A stretch of 61,485 nucleotides of DNA from CAZCDM01 sp964497475. GTDB taxonomy: Bacteria > Planctomycetota > Phycisphaerae > SM23-33. Positions 8,485-20,700 of this stretch are shown piece after piece. The notes beneath the pieces are model-generated. The model did not search any database, was not told the DNA's origin, and saw nothing but the letters and a program-made list of their open reading frames with translations. A program made the translations under genes and the position numbers. The stretch is from positions 1 through 61,485 of the forward strand of contig CAZCDM010000001.1 of NCBI GenBank assembly GCA_964497475.1, read 5' to 3'. Each line of letters opens with the position of its first letter. Position 1 is the first letter of the stretch.

Positions 8485-8491
8485 TGAAATC

Positions 8492-8740
8492 ATGTCTTTG
8501 ACCTCGAAAGCGTACCAACGTCTTTGCCACATGTATCGCGTTGTTCTGATGAAGATGCGTGTGAAGAACTTCATGCAGTTTGCGTATCACTCGCCATTGG
8601 CGGGCAAACGCAAGGGCAGGGGCGGTCTGCGCCGACGGCGAGGTGGCGAGGACGGGGCCACTGCGCGCGGAGGGGGTGTTGCGCCATCCAAGCGTATCGA
8701 GATGCTCGAGCCGCGCGTCATGCTTTCCGGTACCCCGCTG
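8492..8740 (+). other. Giant protein: LEPR-XLL N-terminal leader
   Basis: Residues 1-83. The motif LEPRVML occupies residues 72-78 (8705-8725), preceded by an Arg/Lys/Gly-rich stretch (about residues 39-62). This matches the LEPR-XLL signature found near the N terminus of very large surface-type proteins in planctomycetes and some other bacteria. No ordinary hydrophobic signal-peptide core is present, which suggests a non-standard targeting signal. It is the obvious candidate for recognition by the neighbouring cluster (inference). Confidence 0.85.
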
Positions 8741-11700
8741 GGTGATCCGGACGATGAGGAAGGTTTTTCCCAGCAGGCCCATCAGCAGATTGACGAGGGG
8801 CTTGGCAAGCTGGCTGCTCTGGGCGAGATGATTGACACTTCGACGGACTTCGCCCAGGACATCATGGTGTTTCAGGGGGCAGAGGGCCTTGGCGAGCTGT
8901 TCGATCTTGGCGATGTGGTGGCCGAGCAGTTGCGTGCTCCGCTGGCGAGTTTCAATTCGATTTCCGATATTGACGGCGATGGGCTGGACGTGGGCGATTA
9001 CATCTCGGCCCTGGAGGCCTTGGCAACGCCGGCCGACTACAGCGATGATACCGGGCCGCTTGGCTTTGCGGTGGATGTTCTGGCTGGCGGATACTACGCC
9101 GACAGCGACCAGCTCGATTTTGAAATATCGATCAATGCCGAACGGCTTAGTGAGATTACTCTGGCCATGGGCGATGAACTATCGGCCTTTGGCATTACGG
9201 CCGGCGCGGGCGAGGCGTTCGAGTTGGCCACTCAGTTGGAGTTCAATTTCGCCTTCGGCCTGATGAATGTCAATTCCACCCCGAGCTTCTACATCCGTCA
9301 GATGGGGTTGGCCTTTTCGATGGATGCCACCTCGCCGGAGATTTCCCAGCAGGTTCAGATCGCGCACCCCTCCGGTGGCGTGGCCCTGGCGACGACAGCC
9401 ACGGGACAGGTCAGCCTGCTCGATGCGGGGGCGACGGTCGCCTTTGCCGATTCGCTCCTGGCCGATGGCATGGTGGACTCGGCGGAGCTGGACTCCATGG
9501 GGGCCAGCGACCTGCTGATTGAGATGACCGGTTCCCTGGAGGCTTCGCTGGACGTATCGGCCACCGTGCCGGGCTTCAGCGACCTGGGTGGCGGGACGCT
9601 TCGTCTCCGTAGCGATTCGCTCTTTGGCGGCGAGGCATCGGAGGTGAATTTCGACGTGGCCGTCAGTGACGAACTGGCCGGCCATCTTGTCGACGTGTTC
9701 TCGCAGATTCACGGCCTGGGCACGACGCTGGCCGGTGATGCAGACCTGACGGCTGCGATTCCAGGCGTGGGGATCAGCCTCAATGAGTTGCTTGGCGAAG
9801 GTGGTATTGATGGGCTGCTGGGGCGGGTCTCTGACGCGGCAGGACAGTACCTGGCAGGGGCTGAGGACATCAGCATCTCCGAGTTGGTGGAGTATATCGA
9901 GGATCAGTTCAATGCCGCCGAGTTTGACGTTGACCTTGGCGGGCTGGACGTTCAGGGCGGCTACGATAACAGTCAGCAGACGTTGTTCATTGACCTGTCG
10001 ATGGCGCCGCAGTACACCGAGGCGTTCCAGTTGGACTTCGCCTCGATTGCCGACTCGATCGCCGCTTCGCTGCGGACCGATGCCACCGTCGATGTGACCG
10101 TCACCGGCGCGATGGACCTGCGGATCAATGTGGACCTCAGTGATCCCTACGTCACGGCCGAGGATGTGTGGTTCGCTGCAGGCCAGGGCAATGATATTCT
10201 GGACCTCTCGGCGGTGATCGAGAGTTACGATCTGCTGTTTGACGCGAGTTTTGCGGGCCTGGGAGTGACGGCTGGCACGGCGGCCAATCCGGCTTCGATG
10301 GTGGCGACGATGTCCTTGGCGGCGGGGCTGATCGACAATGATGAAGATGATCGCGTGAGCCTGGCCGAGCTGCTTTCGGGCGGTTCGGGCATTGCAGCCA
10401 GTCCGTCCGGAAGTGTCGATGTGACCCTGCCGTTTGGCGTTACGCTTGGCGGGTATGATTTCACCGACGGCGGAACGGTCCTGCCGGTGATTGAAATTTC
10501 CGACTCGGCTCTGTTTGACGGCACGGCTGCGACGATTACGACCAGCAACCTCGATGCGATGGTACTGGCGATCGTCGACGACCTGGCCAGCCCGGCCACG
10601 ACGGCCCTGCAGCAGTTGGATACGCTGGCCGGTCGGCTGGAGTCGATGCTTTCTCAGGCAGGTCTGAGCGACGCGCTGACGGCGGTGATTCCGGGCGTGG
10701 GGCTCTCGCTCAACGACCTCTTCGGCCAGGGCGAAACCGGCCTGAGCGACTTCCTGGATATCGGCCAGCATATTCGCGATTACCTGGCTGGATTCGACGC
10801 GGGAAGTTGGCAGATCGGCGATGCGCTGCCGACTCTGCCGGAACTGGTCGAGTACCTCAACCTCAACTGGATGACCACGCTGCCGGGCGAGGGCCATAGC
10901 CTGTCCTGGGAGCTTACGGCAACGGGGTTGGCGGTGAATTTCGTGTCGCAGTCGAATTTCAGCCGACAGGTGGCGTTTGATCTTGGCGCCGAGGCCGAGG
11001 CGCTGGGCCTGACGGCCGAGGGAGAACTGGGTTTCGATTTCCAGACCGATATTGACTTGGGCTTGGCGATTGACTGGTCGACCGGTGCGGTGACGGTCGA
11101 CGTCAATACCTTCGACTTTGACGCATCGGCCGACATGGCGAACTTCCTGGCTGGCGGCCGGGTTGGCCCGCTGGCGATTTCTCTGGGGCGCGACGGCCAG
11201 TACGGCTCGGCGCGGATTGACATTGCAGGGGCGGTTACCTGGGATGACACCAACGAGACCCTCGCGGTGGTGATGGACACGGCCAGCGAGGCCAATCGGG
11301 TTGACGTAACGCTGCCGGTTTTCGCTACGCTGAGCGGCACGTCGCTGGCCGATGAGGCCAATCCGCCGGCGATCACGCTGGCCGGCGAGCTGTTTCCGGC
11401 CGTGCCCGAAGACGGCGTGAGCCTAGACGTGAGCGGGCTTGGCGACTTGCTGGACTTCGGCGAGTTGAGCTTCAGCGATGTGGCTCGGGCCCTGAATGAG
11501 GGCGTGGATTTTCTTCAGAACGCCATCGAGCGGATGCCGTTCTACCGCGAGGTTCTTCCGCTGATCAACCAGAGCCCGGCCGAGATTTTCACATTCATTG
11601 ATTCGCTGCAGGACGCGGTAGACGATGCCCTGGCCGATCCGCAGGCCACGTTGCAGTCGATCGAGTCGGCCATTGAGTCGGCCCTGGGGATCGTGGATGA

Positions 11701-14700
11701 CAACACCGCCGCGGCCGGGGAGCAGTTCTTCAAGCTTTCGCTGGATAGCGATATTTTGCAGATACACTTCGGCCTCGACGAGACGATTCAGCAGAGTGTG
11801 CCTCTGCTGCTGGACGTGTCAGCCTTTAAGGAGATGGTCGGCGGGGTCAGCGAACTGCTGGGCATTGACCAGTTGGCTGCATCGGCCGGTGGGCAGATCG
11901 CCATCGACGCCTTCCTGGACGGCGATATCGAGTTGGGCGTGGACCTCGGTGATGTTGCATCGGGCGCGCCGGCGGTTTTCCTGTACGACCAGAACAACAC
12001 CGCCAGCCTTGGCGGGGCGGGGACCCATCTCACGGCCGGGTTCAAGGTTCTCGGCAGCGGTTCGGGCCAGGCCGAAGCCCTTACCTTTACCGCCGGCGGA
12101 TTGACCGTCGAGGCCGTTGACTGGGCGGTGACCCTGGACGCCGACAGCGATGCGGGCACGAATCCCGAGTTGCTCACTGCCGGCGATCGCAGCGATTACG
12201 TGACACTCTCACTGGGCCTGGCCGAGCCGGCCGGCGGCAGTGCTGACGGACGATTCTACGTCGGGGAGACGCTCAGCGACGCGGTGGACTTCACGGTTAC
12301 CGGCGGCATGGAGGTGGTTCTGCCGCTGCGTGTCACTGCTGGCGGGCTGGAGCTGGACTTCACGCAGACGCCGCTTAGGATTTCGGGCAATACCACGGAC
12401 TATCCCGACGGCGGAGTACTGACGGAAATCGTCAACCGCCTGACGGGGCAGTCTAGCGGCGGGGCTCTGCCGATCACCTTCGATCATCCTGACATGGCGG
12501 CGGTGATGGGGCAGGTTTCGGGGCAGCTTATGGCCGATGCCCTCGATGCCCTGGCCGTCCGGCTGGAAGGACTCAAGCAGCAGCTGATGGACAACGTCCG
12601 CGACACGCTCTCGGCGACGATTCCCGGCACACATTACAGTATTAACGACCTGCTGGACCTCGAGCGCGACGAGGCGTCGATTCCTGAAGAGATCACGGCC
12701 GACACGTCGCGGGGCATGGAGCTCTACCTCACAGCGGGCGATCATCTGGCGACGTATCTGCAGACCCTCAGCCTCGACGGGCCCGTCAACGCGATGACCA
12801 TCGCGGCCGGCGCGATGGACTACCTCAACACCCACTGGATTCCGACACTGCCGGGCTACGATGCCGAAAGCGGCACGAGCCCGCTGAGCCTGACGATGCA
12901 GAGCGATCTGACCAGCGGTGAGATCGTCGGGTTTACGGTGGCCTTCGACGGAACGACGAGTTTCACCCGCAGCGTGGACATGAACCTCGGGGACGAGGCC
13001 GACGATCTGCATATGAAGTTCTCCGCCGATGCCCAACTCGATCTGACGATCGATGCCAACGCGGCCTTCAGTTTCGGCGTGGACCTCACCGGCGGGGTGC
13101 CGGATTTCAATTTTGACGTCTCGAACCTCAGCGTGGCCGTCAGTGGCGGTGCCAGCGATATCGTCGCCGGTGTGGAGGTCGGGCCGGTTTCGGCGACGAT
13201 CGGTACGGACGCTGTCGGCGGAAGCAAGGGCCAGGCCACCCTCACCAATGTCGGCGTGGCCCTGACGATTCCCGCCGGAAGCGATTTGACCTTCGACGCG
13301 ACCGGGCAGGTGGATATCGTCCTGCCGTTCTACGCCCAGCTGGGGGATTACGACTTCAACGCCAATGACATCGTCCCGACCTTGAGCTACCAGGGGTATC
13401 TCTTCCCCGAGGCCGGCCAGGATGCCGCCGCCTTCAGCCACAGTAACTTCGAGGAGTTCTTCAATCTCAGCCGCTTCAGTGTTGACGACATTCTGGCGAT
13501 GCTCGAAGAGGTTCGCGACTGGTCGGCGACGCTGGGCGAGAACGACTGGTTCGCCGCGAACATTCCCTTCGTCGATATCACCCTGGGCGATACGCTGGAC
13601 TTCGCCGAGGGGTTCAATGAGGAAATCCTCAGCCGGATCGATTTTACCGCCATTGAGTCGCTGCAGGATTTTATTGTTGAATTTGCCAATGCCGGCCTGC
13701 TGCCCCAGGGCGTGAGCCTGGAATACGACCCGGCCGAAAACGCATTCATCGTGCCGGTGGCGTTCGACGTGAACCTGCTGGACCTGGAAGGTTTGGCCCT
13801 GGATTTCGGGATGGACCTTGGCGATGAACTGCTGGCCCTGGAGACCAGCTCGACGGCCGACGTGGGAGCGTCGGTGAATACCTCCTTCGATCTGATTATC
13901 GACCTGGACGATGACACGTCGGGCAGTGTCCTGCCGACGTGGTATCTGGATGATTTTACCCTGGGCGGCACGGCCGGGTTCAATGTCGACAACCTGGAAG
14001 TCGCGGCCCGGCTGGGATTCCTGGGCGTGACGCTTGGTGGCGATGCCGCCTCGGGTATCGATTTCGATGCAACGGCGACGGTGACTCTCGGCGATGAGAC
14101 CAACTCGCGATTCGCCCTGGCGGAGTTGCTCAACGGCACGCTGCTGGACAACCTGCACTTTGACGTTACAGGCAGTGGCATTGCTTCGCTGCATGGCCTG
14201 GCCGTCGGGGGCGATTACGGCTCGGTGCTCGCGGCGCCGGATGCAACCCTGGGCATTCATGTTCAGGACATTACCGATATCGGTTCGACGGTGACGCTGA
14301 ATCCGGCGTCCGGCGAGACGGTGGACCTTGCCGCGATGGTCGCCTCCGGCGAACTCAATGCCAATGATCTGGTGGTCATCGTTCCCGAGCTTGGCGATGT
14401 CTTCAACGTGCGGAACCTGGATTTTGGCGCAATCATCGGTGCGCTCAACGAGGGGCTGGAGGTACTCGAACAGTCCCTGGCCGATACGGCCTTTTACAAC
14501 GAGACGATTCCAGTCATCAATCGTTCCCTGAGCGACGTGTTTGATTTTGCGACAACGTTCGCCGATCGCGTGGCCGATGCGGCGGCCAACCCCGTCGCCA
14601 CGCTGCAGCAAGTCGAATCAGCTCTCGAATCGGCATTGGGAATCGAGGATGACAACACCCTCGCAGCCGAGAATCAGGCCCTGGCCCTGACGTTGGCCGA

Positions 14701-17700
14701 TACCGTCCTCACGTTGCATGTGCAGTGGGATGCCGTCTTCAGCGACATGCTCGCGTTCAATCTCAACCTCGCCGAGCTCAAAGCCTTGGCCGGCAGCGAT
14801 GCGGGCGTCGGGCTGGAGGGCATTGATACCCTGGCCGACACCCTCAACCTCACCGCTGGCGGGAACCTGCTGATGGAAGCCTTCGCCGAGGCGGTCATGG
14901 ATGTCGGCATCGACTTTGCCCCGGTGGTCGACTCGGCCTCGCTGCCGGAGATCATCGTCTACGGCTATGACGAAGCCAGTGACACCGGCACGCACGTCGA
15001 GGTTGGCACGCGTGTCACCGGGCAGGACCTCGAGCTGGGATTCTCCGTCGGCCCGATGGATCTGGGCGTCATCGGCGGATCGGTTCTGCTGGATGGCGAT
15101 GGGCAGTTCTCCACGACCGACGATTTTGCGACCTTCCAGGCCTCGCTGAACCAGGACTACACGGTCGGCGACGCGTTCAGCCTGAGCCTCATCGACTGGG
15201 ATCTCACCGGCGCCTTCGCCGTGGACCTGCCGATCGAACTGGGCATTGCTGACGTACCCCTGGAACTCGGCTCCCTGACGATCACCACCAACGAAGCCTA
15301 CGGCGACGGGGGGCTCGAAGAACTCTTCAAGAGTCTCGCTGGTGATGCGACCGCCCAGGGCCAGCCTATTTCCATTACCGCACCGAATATCGTGGGCATG
15401 TTCCAGCAGTTCGGTGGCGAATTCAGCCTGCTTGCGATTCTCAACGACCCGTCCTATATCCTTGACGGAGTGGATATGGGCCTTGGCGTCGTGCAGGATA
15501 TCCTTGGCGATAATGCGGCGATATCCCTGCCGCTGATCGGCGATAAGCTCGATAACGTCGCGACCTTCATACGCGACATGCGGCAGGGGTTCCTGGGCGA
15601 TCTTCGCCAGCGCCTCAACGATCAGCAGCCCGTCGAGATGCTCCAGGAGTCGATGTGGACCATTTTCGGGCCTTCGGCGCTGAATATCCTCCAGGACACC
15701 GATGGCGACGGCACGATTACGATCGACGATATTCAGGTCGGCTGGTATGACATCGACGGTAACCTTCTGGAACTCTGGCAGCCGGGTACAACCGTGCCCG
15801 TCGAGGCCGACGCTCTGGAACTCAACGTTTCGCTGGGCGGTACGGCCCTGAGCACGGGGATCGATATCCCGCTGGATTTCGATATTCCGGGCCTGAGCAT
15901 GGAAATCAATGGCGGGGTCGGCCTGGAACTGAACTGGAGTTATGACTTCGGGCTGGGGCTCAGCGCGACGGACGGGTTCTACCTTGTGACCAACGCCGAT
16001 GAAGAAGACGAAGAAATTGAAGTGACCATCGAGGCGTTCCTCGATGGTACGCCGCTGAACCCTGCCAGCCGGACCTACTTTACGGCCAGCGGACAGTTGC
16101 TGTTTTTCGATGCACTGGTGTCCGACAACACTACCGGCTCGGAGTTGACGGGCACGTTGAGCATCGACCTGGATGGTGGAGTCGACGGGCGACTGACGTT
16201 GGATGAGCTTCTGGCTGGTGATCCGGATGATATCTTCGATGCGGACCTGGCGGTCGATGCCAATGTCAATCTCGGCGTGACCCTGCAGATGGCTGGTTTC
16301 CAGGGCCTGCCAACCCTCGGCGGCGATTTCGTGCTGGACTGGCATTGGGATCTCGAGAACGGTTCGAGCACGCCGAACATTTCGCTGATGAATCTCAGCA
16401 TCGACGTCGGCACGCTGGTAGCCGACTTCCTCCATCCGATTGTCGAGCGAGTCAACAGCGCTCTCGAACCGGTCGCACCGATCATCGAAGCGCTGACAGC
16501 CCCGCTGCCCGGGCTGGATCGATTCTTTGACGAGCCGAATATGCTCGGCATGATCAATATCATCCAGGAGCTGCGAGGCAAAGATCCGATCGACTGGAGC
16601 TTTGTCTACGCTGCTCGTGACATCCTCGGTACGGACACGCAGCCGGGCCTGCTCGACCAGGTCGAAGACATGCTCGACATGGGGGGGGAGATCGTTCTGG
16701 GGCACATCTATGGCTTGGGAACCGACGACGTCAGCTGGTCGTCAACACTGAGCACGGGCGATAGTGACTACGCGGCCTTGGAAATCAAGGAAAGCGGCTT
16801 CAAGCAACTCGGTGCCGGTGGCAGCGCTACGGCCACCCAACGGGCCGGGTTTGAATTCCTGCCCTACATCACGGATATCGGCAACTGGGCTCAGTTGCTG
16901 ACTGGCGGGGATGCGACGCTCTTCACCTACCAGATGCCGCTGCTGACGGCCGACTTTGATTTCCGCGTATTGCTGGGCAAGATTCCCCTGCTGCCCACGC
17001 CGGTGAGCATTAACATCTACGCCAAGGGTGGGGTCGACTTCACTGCCGACCTGACGTTCGGATACGACACGTACGGCATTCGCAAGGCCATCGAGCAGAA
17101 GAATCCGTGGATGGCTTTCGATGGGTTCTATATCAGCGACAATATCGTCGGCAATATCGATAATCCCGAATTCGAGTTCGACGCAAACATCGGGCTGGAG
17201 GTCTCTCTCGATGCCCTCATCGCCGAGGTCGGCTTCAGTGGCGAGGTGGTTCTGGAGACCGATATCGACCTCAACGACGTGGTGCATGACAACAAGATTC
17301 GCGGCAGCGAAATGGTCACGATGTGGACCTACGAGCCGCCCGACGCCGACGAAACGGGTACGGGGACAGGCGATGGCGAGGAGACGCCGGCCTTTGATCT
17401 CTCGACCATCGGCGGGCCCTTGAACCTCGTCAATATCGACGCCCGGCTGGGTGCGGTCATCGGTTTCTTTGTCGAGGCGGGCATCGGACCGTTCTCCAAG
17501 CGGTGGGATATCGAGATTGCCGACTTTACGCTGATGGAATTCCAGGCCCGAGGTCCGCAGGTCGAGCCTCACCTGGCTCATCGCAGCGGCAGCACGCTCT
17601 ACCTGCACACCGGCAGCCGGACCGCTGAGCGGAAATACTTCCTGGCAGAGGATGAAAACGGCGTGGTCGACCTGGCCGATAACTATCGGCTTAGTGGCGC

Positions 17701-20700
17701 CGGCGGGGCGGTCACTGTCGAGTACGACGAGTGGACTCAGACGTATTACGGCATTACGAAAATCGTCGCCGATGGTGGCGAAGGCGATGACGTCTTTGAC
17801 GCCTCGGGCCTGCGGGATGTTCGCCTGGAGATCGATGGCGGGGCGGGCAACGACCGGATCATCGCCGGTGCGGCGGCCTCGGCCGTTCTGACCGGCGGCG
17901 CCGGAGATGACGTCCTGGACGCCTCACGGTCCTGGTATGCCTATCTCCACGGTGGCTCGGGCAGAGATACCCTTATCGGTGGCTATGGGAATGACGACCT
18001 GATCGGAGGGACGGGTGACGATTCGATCACCGGCAATGCCGGCGACGATCGCATCACCGGTGGCGCCGGGGCCGATACCATCGCCGGCGGCCAGGGCGAT
18101 GACACCTACCTCTTCGGCGATGCCTGGGGTAGTGATCGCTACCGCGACACCGAAGGCACGAGCACGCTGGACTACTCGGGCGTCACGGGCGACCTGACGA
18201 TCACGCTCAACCAGCGTGGGGCGGAAATCATCCATGGCGAGTCGCGTGAGGTGGTTACCCCGGCCGGTGATGTGCAGGACATGATCACCGATGCTTTGCT
18301 GACACCCAACCCGTACAGCCGCCCGCAGATTCCCATGCAGGAAGTCCAGGGCCTGGTGATTCACTATGTGGGGAATCCCGGCTCCAGCGCGATGGACAAC
18401 CGCAACTACTTCGAGTCGCTGAAAAACGGCGCCGGGTATGCCTCCAGTCAGTACATCGTCGGGCTTGAGGGCGAAATCATCCGCTGTGTACCGGAAGACG
18501 AAGTGGCCTATCACGCCGGAGGGGCAAACTATACCGACCTGGCACGCGATCGGTTCTGGGATGCCAATCGCGGGCGGATTTATCCGCACGACAAGGTCAT
18601 CGGCATCGAGACCTGCCACCCCGATTCGACGGGACAGTTCACGCAGGTTACGGAAGATGCTCTCGTGGCGCTGTCGGCCGATATCGTCCGCCGCTACGGG
18701 CTGAGCCGCGATGAGGTCCTGCGGCATCATGATGTGACCGGCAAGGACTGCCCCAAGTATCACGTCGATCATCCCGAAGCCTGGGAAGCGCTGGTCGACC
18801 GGATCATGGCTGCTGCGGCCCAGACGCCGGTCGAATCGGGCAGCGAGACCGTTGTGACCACGCAGCTCGGTGCGGTGCAGACCGGCCGCGGCGACGTTGG
18901 AAATATTATCACCCGCTTCGGCGATTTTGATCTGAACATCGGTCGTCCGGTCAGTGCCTTCGGTGCCGATGAAACGACCCAGCGGCTGGCCGAGGGGCTC
19001 GAAGAACTCAGCCAGTATGCACGCGACATGAAGGACTCGCTGCTGGAAGACATCGCCGGTCAGATCGGCCAGCAGATTCCCGGCACGGGCCTGAGCGTCG
19101 ATGAACTGCTCGACATGCGGGCGTATCTCGGCCTGGGCGATTACATCCAGGCCTACCTGTGGGGCTATACCCACCCCAGCGAGCCGCTGCCCGACAGCGA
19201 ACTGGACATCCCCATCGGTACCGATGCCGAGCCGACGGTTGGCGGGTTGGTCGACTACCTCGAGAGTTACTGGTTCCCGGCCCTGCTGGGAGGCCAGGCC
19301 CAGGGAAGCCCGATGACCCTTTCGTTCTCCAAGACCGACGGCGTGGTGACCGGGCTGGCGATGGATTTTGACGGCGAGGCCACCTACACACGCGACATTC
19401 TGGTTTCGCTTGGCTCCGACGCCGAAGCGCTGGGGCTGCAGTTGGCTGCCGACCAGACCGCCACCGTCGAAATCACCGCCGGGCTGGACTTCTCGATGAG
19501 CCTGGACTGGTCCAGCGAGACACCCGCCTGGAGCTATCAGGTCGACGAGTTGACCTTCGACGCACAGGCCGACCTAGACGGTGTGATCCTGGACGGAAGG
19601 GTCCACGATCTGGCGGTCACGACCGGCCGCGCCGGGGCCTCGGCCGGTACGTTCGACCTGACGCTTGATGCGGATATCACCCATGCCGCCGATTCGCTGA
19701 GCCTGACTCACAGCGGCACGGTGGCCCTGATCATGCCGATCTACGCCGAAATCGCCGGCACGCATGTCAACACCGCCCCGGCGAGCCTCTCGATTACAGG
19801 CGATATCGACGCCGGGACGAGCAGCTTCAACGCCATGAACTTTGAAACCTTCGACGCTTTTGCCGACGTCGAGGTCGAGACGATCATCCAGCGTCTCGAA
19901 ACGCTGGGCCGATGGGTCGAGGGCCTGGCTGGGCCCGACATGGGCGCGGTGGAAATCCCCTCGCTGGGCCTGACCGTGGGTGAACTCTTCCAGCTTGAAG
20001 ACAGCTGGGCCGCAGCCTATTCGCAACTGGACCTCAGTGGCGCGACAACCATTCAGGATGTCCTGGCTGCGATCGAATCGGCCGGGCTCGTTGCCAATGG
20101 CCAGGCCATCAGCTATGACGCCATCGAGCGAACCATTACCGTTCCGATGAGCTTCGACCTGAGCCTCGCAGACGTCCAGGAATTGCTGGTTAATACCGGC
20201 GGTCACTACGACGCAGAGTTCGAGGCGATGCTGCTCGATGCAATCGCCGCTCTGGCCGGCTCGGCCCGTGCGGAGGTCACCTTCGTTATCGATGCTGACG
20301 GCCCCGGCGCGACCGAAGGCTTTACCACCTCGGCTCAGATGCACATTACCGCTTCGGCCTCGGACATCCACTTCCCAGCCCGACTGGGCGACCTGGAAGT
20401 CAGCGTCGGCACCGAAGCATCCGGCACGGCTGAGATCGATCTGACGATGACCGCTTCGATGATCGAAGCGAGTGAAACCTTCGACCTGACCACCGGCGGA
20501 ACGATGAATGTCTACCTGCCTGTCTATGCGACCCTGGCCGGGACGAACATCAATCCGACACACACGGCAGGGCTGAGGCTGACGGGAACGGCCTTCGGCG
20601 CCGGTGGCATGGCCGTGACGACCGAGAATTTCGACAACCTCGTGGCCTTCGAGACGCTGACAGCCCAGCAGTGGCTCGACCGCATCGAACAGGCGGCCCG

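Larger units (their letters stand above)
7946..8491. other. Spacer before the giant gene, no coding frame seen
   Basis: This 546-nt stretch contains no credible coding frame. It is AT-richer than the flanking genes. I see a weak hairpin followed by a T run (8023-8055) that could end the upstream transcript, the stem TGCG/CGCA at 8057-8068, two competing hairpins at 8121-8152, and a candidate promoter at 8225-8253. The transcript start is unknown. A start at the candidate promoter would leave a 5' leader of over 200 nt. Confidence 0.5.

Noticed and set aside
15695..15730. Cellulosomal dockerin domain
   Set aside because: Only one loop of the usual pair is present and its setting is block T1; an isolated EF-hand-like loop is the safer call.
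17774..18112. Classical type I secretion of an RTX toxin
   Set aside because: Both arrays are internal, the C terminus is outside the window, and no ABC exporter or TolC gene is present. HlyD-type adaptors alone do not establish type I secretion.
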